A stretch of DNA of 17,965 bases from an uncultured Psychrobacillus sp. (GTDB lineage: Bacteria; Bacillota; Bacilli; Bacillales_A; Planococcaceae), in the NCBI GenBank assembly GCA_934234185.1, contig CAKQHO010000067.1, positions 1 to 17,965 of the forward strand, read 5' to 3'. The notes below the pieces were generated by a model that did no database searches, was not told the DNA's origin, and saw only the letters and a list, made by a program, of their open reading frames with translations. Below are positions 13,755 to 17,965 of this stretch, piece by piece. The stretch's first letter is position 1. Every line of letters begins with the position of its first letter. The translations under genes and the position numbers were made by a program.

Positions 13755-14898
13755 TTGCTCTCCTTACATTGGCACGATAAAAAACTGCAGCTCGTTGCTC
13801 CCAACTTTTTGTCGTTGAATAAAACTGCTCTGCATGTCGTGTCACAATATAAACAGCCACTGGTAGCTCTTCGTGTGCATTTATGTAAGCAAGCATTTTG
13901 TCAAAAGGAAGGTAGCTAGAGTTTGTTGAGATTAATGCTAATAACTCCAAAGCTTGAATACGATGAGCATCCCCACTCCCTAAGGGCATATATACAAAAG
14001 GAGTTTTCCCTGTAGATCTTATATTTATAGCAAAGGAAAAGGGAAGCTCTTGCTTGTAACAAGCTTCTATATGAGAAGCAAGCCACTCCAGTTTTTCCTC
14101 AAAATCTGTTGTTACTCCATATTTTTCAACGACATTTACGACAAATAAAACAGATACATTTGCTACCTTTGTGAAAACTTTCGTCTGCAATGCTTGCATC
14201 TTTGCGGAAGCCTTCCAATGGATATGATTAAACTGATCCCCTGGCTGATATTCTCTTGTCCCAATTAGCAAAAATGGATCCTCAAAAAGAGAGTTATTTA
14301 GCTCTAACTGCCCTTGCTTCAGCTTTGAAGGAACTAAGTTATCATTAACTGGATAAATATTAGGAAACACAATAGCATCCATTAAAATAAACGGATTATA
14401 TTCTAACTGAATAGATCCATCTATTAAGGGGTGGGGAATACTAATTTCCAATTGCTTTATCCTTGCTTGTCCTCTCCTTTCTCCATGGATTGGGATTCGA
14501 AGCTTTACTTTTTTCTTATATCCAATGGAAAAAGGAATCTTTGTTTCGTACAGACCAGCAGTAATATGATAATCGTGCTGAAATGGTGATACTGCTCCAG
14601 GAAAGGAAATTTGTAACGTGCCATTCCATATTGGCAATCCTTTATTTACAAAAACCAATTCATAATAGCCACTTGTTCCAATGAGCAATCTCGTTCTCTT
14701 CTTTATATTTACTAGCTCTAGTTTGTTTCCAACCTTTCGGTAATAAAGCAAAGCCATTATAGATATCGAAATAGGAATTGCTAAAATAGTAAGTAATACA
14801 AATTGTTTTAGCAATAAAGCAATAAAAAAGATGAAACACAAGACAGACAGATAGGTGGTGCTATTTTTCATTCCAAAATCATGCTTGGTCCAATTCAT
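13741..14898 (-). CDS. DUF58 domain protein (YeaD-like)
   Basis: This 385-residue protein has two N-terminal membrane segments (about 15-30 and 33-52), a beta-rich middle and the DUF58 signature YQPGDQFNHIHWKASAK at about 217-233. DUF58 proteins are the usual partners of MoxR ATPases and carry a VWA-like fold (family knowledge). The ATG at 14898 overlaps the MoxR stop in an ATGA, and AGAGG lies about 10 bases upstream, which implies translational coupling. The substrate of the MoxR-DUF58 pair is not known; a role in cell envelope or sporulation is suggested only by context. Confidence 0.93.
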   Translation of the reverse strand: MNWTKHDFGMKNSTTYLSVLCFIFFIALLLKQFVLLTILAIPISISIMALLYYRKVGNKLELVNIKKRTRLLIGTSGYYELVFVNKGLPIWNGTLQISFPGAVSPFQHDYHITAGLYETKIPFSIGYKKKVKLRIPIHGERRGQARIKQLEISIPHPLIDGSIQLEYNPFILMDAIVFPNIYPVNDNLVPSKLKQGQLELNNSLFEDPFLLIGTREYQPGDQFNHIHWKASAKMQALQTKVFTKVANVSVLFVVNVVEKYGVTTDFEEKLEWLASHIEACYKQELPFSFAINIRSTGKTPFVYMPLGSGDAHRIQALELLALISTNSSYLPFDKMLAYINAHEELPVAVYIVTRHAEQFYSTTKSWEQRAAVFYRANVRRANDEQ

Positions 14899-15833
14899 TG
14901 CATATTTGCCTCTACAGGTGTTTCTATTTTCTCTAACAGGTCTCGTAAGACATCTACTAAACTATGGACTAGCATTCCTTCAGGAGAAAGTTTCATACGA
15001 TGTAAACATACTGGTTCTACGACCTGTTTTACATCATCAGGAATGACATAGGTTCTTCCTTGGATAAACGCATAAGCTTTTGCAGCTTGTAATAATGCTA
15101 AAGAAGCTCTACTGCTCAATCCTAGCTCAATTGAAGGATGGCTTCTAGTAGAATGAATAATCTGAATTATATATGTAAAAATATCCTCATGGACCTTTAC
15201 TTCTTTTACCTCTTCAGCCCATTTGCTAATTACTTCTAAGTTGACAATCTGTTTGCTTCTTACCTTTCCAGGTTCTTTTCCGAATTGCTGTAAAATAATC
15301 CTTTCTTCCTCTAAAGTAGGATAATCGATAGCAAGCTTAAATAAAAATCGATCTAATTGAGCTGCAGGCAAAGGAAATGTTCCCTGCTGAGACTCTACCG
15401 GATTTTGTGTAGCAATTACCATAAAAGGTTGTGGCAATTTTATCGTTTGCCCATCGATAGATACCTGTTTTTCTTCCATAGATTCCAACAAACTAGACTG
15501 GGTTCTAGGAGTAGCTCTATTTATCTCATCGGCCAATAAAATATTTGTCATAACTGGTCCCATTCGAAGAATGAACTCTTGCTTTTGTGGGTGAAAAAAA
15601 CTAATCCCGGTTACATCTGAAGGTAAGACGTCCGGTGTAAACTGAATACGATGAAACTCTCCCTGTATTGCCTCAGCAAATGTTTTGGCCATCATTGTTT
15701 TCCCTGAACCAGGGACACTTTCAAGCAACACATGCCCCTGAAGCAGCAAGCCCATGAGCATGAACTCAATTTCTTTATCTCTTCCTATAATTGCTTTGTT
15801 CAACTCTGTTTTAAGCTCTGCAACACTACTCAT
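14895..15833 (-). CDS. MoxR-family AAA+ ATPase (YeaC-like)
   Basis: This complete 312-residue MoxR ATPase shows Walker A SVPGSGKT (39-46), FTPDVLPSDVTG, Walker B LLADEINRATP (99-109), sensor 1 ATQNP (141-145) and the arginine-bearing LDRFLFK region. Length is typical. The ATG at 15833 follows GGGAGAG. Only 15 bases separate it from the Spo0E-like gene upstream, so it has no room for a promoter of its own. The next gene overlaps by 4 bases. It probably remodels the DUF58 or DUF4129 protein at the membrane (inference from the family). Confidence 0.97.
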   Translation of the reverse strand: MSSVAELKTELNKAIIGRDKEIEFMLMGLLLQGHVLLESVPGSGKTMMAKTFAEAIQGEFHRIQFTPDVLPSDVTGISFFHPQKQEFILRMGPVMTNILLADEINRATPRTQSSLLESMEEKQVSIDGQTIKLPQPFMVIATQNPVESQQGTFPLPAAQLDRFLFKLAIDYPTLEEERIILQQFGKEPGKVRSKQIVNLEVISKWAEEVKEVKVHEDIFTYIIQIIHSTRSHPSIELGLSSRASLALLQAAKAYAFIQGRTYVIPDDVKQVVEPVCLHRMKLSPEGMLVHSLVDVLRDLLEKIETPVEANMQ

Positions 15834-15848
15834 TTATCTCTCCCATTT

Positions 15849-16034
15849 CTAGCTGATATCTGCTTTATCTTTAAGGTGTATCTTATTGTTTACTTGACTA
15901 TGAAATTCATTTAGCAAACGGTCTAATTCCTCGCTTAAACGAATGGTTTCTCTATTAGCTACACCATTTTCAACTGCAGATTGAATCATTTTTTCTCTCG
16001 TATATTCTAACTGATTTAAAATTGATTCTAGCAT
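15849..16034 (-). CDS. Spo0E-like aspartyl-phosphate phosphatase
   Basis: This 61-residue protein fits the Spo0E-like family of small helical-hairpin proteins that dephosphorylate Spo0A-P and so restrain sporulation. The family signature SQELD appears here as SEELD (residues 34-38) within RLSEELDRLL, with an N-terminal amphipathic helix before it. The Gln-to-Glu change in the signature occurs among relatives to my knowledge but could affect activity. The ATG at 16034 follows GAAAGGGCG. It lies 15 bases before moxR and is probably the first gene of that operon. A 28-base dyad lies 16 bases upstream of its start. Confidence 0.85.
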   Translation of the reverse strand: MLESILNQLEYTREKMIQSAVENGVANRETIRLSEELDRLLNEFHSQVNNKIHLKDKADIS

Positions 16035-16050
16035 GTGGTTTCGCCCTTTC

Positions 16051-16078
16051 GTAAAATGTAATATTTATATCATTTTAC
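16051..16078. repeat. 28-bp dyad upstream of the Spo0E-like gene
   Basis: GTAAAATG (16051-16058) and CATTTTAC (16071-16078) are perfect 8-base arms around an AT-only 12-base centre that contains a possible -10 (TATAAA on the minus strand). It is a candidate operator for the operon that starts at 16034. Confidence 0.5.
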
Positions 16079-16131
16079 CTTTTATTTCTAACAATTAAAC
16101 CAAAATATAGAAATTTTTAATGATACAAAAA

Positions 16132-16320
16132 TTAACTTCTTGGGTTTTCTAAATAAGTATATACTATTTTTCCACCCTGCATAGCATTTCCAGAAAAGTA
16201 TTTAAAATCCTCTCTTTTAACCAAAAATTCTCGAAAATTTAGAAACTCATCCTTACTTATTTCGAGAAATTTAATTTCTCCATTTTTTAATTGTTCCATT
16301 TTCTTATCGAATTCTTCCAT
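16132..16320 (-). CDS. Small hypothetical protein (62 aa)
   Basis: This 62-residue soluble protein is charged, with an N-terminal Lys/Glu-rich helix and a C-terminal part KREDFKYFSGNAMQGGKIVYTYL. There is no signal peptide, membrane helix or Cys. A good ribosome binding site (AGGAGAG) precedes the ATG at 16320, which supports it as a real gene. I do not recognise the family. It is divergent from ykvS and lies 97 bases upstream of the Spo0E-like gene on the same strand, with no terminator between, so read-through is possible. Confidence 0.75.
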   Translation of the reverse strand: MEEFDKKMEQLKNGEIKFLEISKDEFLNFREFLVKREDFKYFSGNAMQGGKIVYTYLENPRS

Positions 16321-16445
16321 GTGTAACTCTCCTATTCTTTATTAAAAATTGTATAGTTTGCAAACATTTTATAAAAATACTTTACGTACTTCTCATTTTA
16401 GGGCAAACTGTATTATATTATGTTCTAAAGGGGTTGGGACAATCT

Positions 16446-16634
16446 ATGAAAATAGCAGAAGTCGGTAATATAATTGAATTTAAAGATGGACTTCAAGGTA
16501 TAGTGGAAAAGGTGAATGAGAATTCCGTCATCGTTGATTTAACTTATATGGAAAATTTCCACACCTTGGAATTAGAAGAAAAAACGGTCATTAATCATAA
16601 ACGATATAAAATCCTTTATAGTAATGATGCTTAA
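16446..16634 (+). CDS. ykvS: YkvS family protein (DUF2187)
   Basis: This 62-residue protein has a compact beta fold of the DUF2187 family. It resembles B. subtilis YkvS: KIAEVGNIIEFKDGLQGIVE, KVNENSVIVDLTYM and VINHKRYKIL. The function is unknown; the fold suggests an SH3-like or KOW-like small barrel (inference). The frame is open to a TTG at 16434, but family members begin at MKIA, so I use the ATG at 16446. The AAAGGGG site is 12 bases from that ATG, a rather long spacing, and overlaps the TTG region. The gene is followed by an intrinsic terminator and forms its own unit. Confidence 0.9.
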   Translation: MKIAEVGNIIEFKDGLQGIVEKVNENSVIVDLTYMENFHTLELEEKTVINHKRYKILYSNDA

Positions 16635-16643
16635 CCATCTCTG

Positions 16644-16671
16644 CCGTTCCTCTATTAGAAGAACGGTTTTA
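16644..16671 (+). terminator. Intrinsic terminator of ykvS
   Basis: CCGTTC (16644-16649) pairs with GAACGG (16661-16666), extended by TC/GA across a single mismatch, and is followed by TTTTATT. It is 9 bases past the ykvS stop. Confidence 0.8.
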
Positions 16672-16810
16672 TTGATAAATCGACCTCATTGACCTCATGT
16701 TGATTCCTTCCCTAACCTAAAAATTGATATATGAAAAAATTTCATCCCCGCTTATTATATATCTTTTTGGGAAAACTATCTTTAGCCCTATTTTAAAGGA
16801 TGTGCTTTAA

Positions 16811-17422
16811 TTGATACACAAAAAAACAATTATTTGGTTAGCATTAGCAACAATTGCTGCCTTTCTTTTTCATTGGTTTTCTTTTTCTAACGAAAAAGTG
16901 TTCTGGTATTTTTATGCTTTTACCACATTATTCTTGGCTTCCATTGCATTCTATGCAGGAGATATTAAAGATGAACTGAAAACCATTCCCTTTATGTTAT
17001 ACGGGTTATTATTTGGTGCTTTTTCTTATATGCTCCTTGGACTTATCTATAAAGCCATTGAAGTATTACCGTTCATTTCTACCAAAAGTATCGGGTCCTT
17101 TCTAAAAATATATGGTCCTGAAAACTTATGGCATTTTATTTTATTGTTTATTATCATTGTTCCGGGGGAAGAATTATTTTGGAGAGGTTTTTTGCAAAAA
17201 CGGTTAAAAAATATCGTCTCTCCCGCTTATGCAATAATCATAAGCGCTATACTTTTTGGTATATCATTCATTTTCAGCGGATTCTATCTAGGAATGATTG
17301 CAGCTGCAGTTATAGGTGCTCTTCTTGGAATTCTCTATGAATGGAAAAAAAGCATGCCCCTTATTATTGTGGCACATATCACCATGCTTTTGCTTTTCTT
17401 CATCATCTTTCCAATTGTTTAA
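16811..17422 (+). CDS. CPBP-family (Abi/Rce1-like) membrane protein, motifs partly degenerate
   Basis: This 203-residue polytopic protein has about six or seven membrane helices. The first CPBP motif, EExxxR, is present as VPGEELFWRGFLQ (Glu120, Glu121, Arg125). The second motif normally has FxxxH, but the region reads LFGISFIFSG with no His. The last motif normally reads HxxxN, but here it is HITML (His189 kept, Asn lost). The family includes intramembrane glutamic proteases and bacteriocin-immunity proteins. Loss of two motif residues raises doubt about protease activity. The start is TTG at 16811 with AAAGG about 11 bases upstream; no in-frame ATG occurs before residue 62, well inside the membrane region. 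The lipoprotein gene begins 36 bases downstream and may be co-transcribed. Confidence 0.85.
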   Translation: MIHKKTIIWLALATIAAFLFHWFSFSNEKVFWYFYAFTTLFLASIAFYAGDIKDELKTIPFMLYGLLFGAFSYMLLGLIYKAIEVLPFISTKSIGSFLKIYGPENLWHFILLFIIIVPGEELFWRGFLQKRLKNIVSPAYAIIISAILFGISFIFSGFYLGMIAAAVIGALLGILYEWKKSMPLIIVAHITMLLLFFIIFPIV

Positions 17423-17458
17423 TTACTTCAATGACTAACATAAAGGAGCTGACCAAAC

Positions 17459-17965
17459 GTGAAAAAGATTTCCCTATTTTCTTTGCTTTTCCTTCTTACA
17501 TTTTTTCTAGTAGCCTGCGGTTCAAGTGATTCTGATCTTGTACTAGACGAGACTCCAGAAGATACAGAAGAAGGACCATATACGGATGAGACTACGAATG
17601 TTTCGAAAGAAGAAGACGCACAGGAAGAGCCTCTAAATGGTTCAACCGTAGAAAGTGAAAACCTCAACTATTCAATGACTGTTGCTGAAGGCTTTGAACT
17701 AACCAGTGAGGAACCGAATAAAGATCTTGTATTTAACACAGAAAATGACGATCAATCTATGCGAATTGAAATTATTGATCCGGCTAGTGTTCATGATGAA
17801 GCAGCTAACTTAGTGACCACCCTTCAAAGTTCAAATGCTAACGGAACAGTTGAAACGATCAAAGATGAGTATTTCCTTCCAGAAGGTGAGGAAGTCTACG
17901 GTTATGAAATTGAAACCGAAGATGGAAAAGTATATGCTTATAGTTTTGTCCAAGGAGAGCTAGGC
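17459..17965 (+). CDS. Predicted lipoprotein (C-terminus cut by window edge)
   Basis: This is the first 169 codons of a secreted lipoprotein. A GTG start at 17459 follows AAAGGAG (about 10-base spacing). Residues 1-19 form a signal peptide with a lipobox LVAC, giving lipid-modified Cys20. An acidic Asp/Glu/Thr linker (about 21-60) follows, then a domain from about residue 66 beginning ENLNYSMTVAEGFELTSEEP. I do not recognise the family; the start of the folded domain resembles small secreted domains of other Bacillus lipoproteins. Co-transcription with the CPBP gene is possible, as no terminator separates them. The rest lies beyond the window. Confidence 0.88.
   Translation, partial: MKKISLFSLLFLLTFFLVACGSSDSDLVLDETPEDTEEGPYTDETTNVSKEEDAQEEPLNGSTVESENLNYSMTVAEGFELTSEEPNKDLVFNTENDDQSMRIEIIDPASVHDEAANLVTTLQSSNANGTVETIKDEYFLPEGEEVYGYEIETEDGKVYAYSFVQGELG

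Noticed and set aside
16682..16698. Tandem GACCTCAT copies and an ATGAAA/TTTCAT dyad at 16731-16745
   Set aside because: Both are short, and no promoter geometry connects them to the CPBP gene; treated as chance.

Overview
The window reads as a chromosomal segment of a low-GC, spore-forming Firmicute of the Bacillus type. Evidence is the AT-rich DNA, strong AGGAGG-type ribosome binding sites, a Spo0E-like phosphatase, a FadR box, a cre box, and a run of genes that I recognise from one neighbourhood of the Bacillus subtilis chromosome (ccpC, darB/ykuL, fadH/ykuF, ykyB, cheV, ykwC, ykvS). I cannot name the species. Most genes are on the minus strand; only ykyB, ykvS, a CPBP-type membrane protein and a lipoprotein are on the plus strand. 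I saw no tRNA, rRNA, CRISPR array or insertion sequence.

Region 1 (1-6316, minus) is a tightly packed operon. Transcribed right to left it encodes a secreted/membrane-anchored 798-residue protein, an ABC ATPase, an ABC-2-type permease, a membrane coiled-coil protein with a long Gly-Gln repeat, and a MoxR AAA+ ATPase that runs off the left edge. Spacings are from a 4-base overlap to 15 bases, so the genes are almost certainly co-expressed. The combination suggests an envelope-associated MoxR chaperone system coupled to an ABC exporter; its substrate is unknown.

Region 2 (6328-8762, minus) holds ccpC (LysR regulator of TCA genes), darB (CBS protein that binds c-di-AMP) and fadH (2,4-dienoyl-CoA reductase). 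It is a compact carbon-metabolism block. A FadR operator sits on the fadH promoter, and a perfect match to the cre consensus lies between fadH and darB.

Region 3 (8763-9818) is a variable patch: two small membrane-protein genes, a probable decayed gene, and several inverted repeats. Region 4 (9819-12375) returns to conserved genes: ykyB, cheV (chemotaxis coupling protein) and ykwC (beta-hydroxyacid dehydrogenase family), with clear intrinsic terminators after ykyB and cheV.

Region 5 (12415-16320, minus) is a second MoxR operon: Spo0E-like protein, MoxR ATPase, DUF58 protein and a membrane protein with a DUF4129-like tail. The last lacks the transglutaminase domain present in the B. subtilis counterpart YebA. 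Region 6 (16446-17965, plus) has ykvS, a CPBP-family membrane protein with degenerate motifs, and the start of a lipoprotein gene cut by the right edge. The window therefore has two different MoxR modules flanking a conserved Bacillus backbone.
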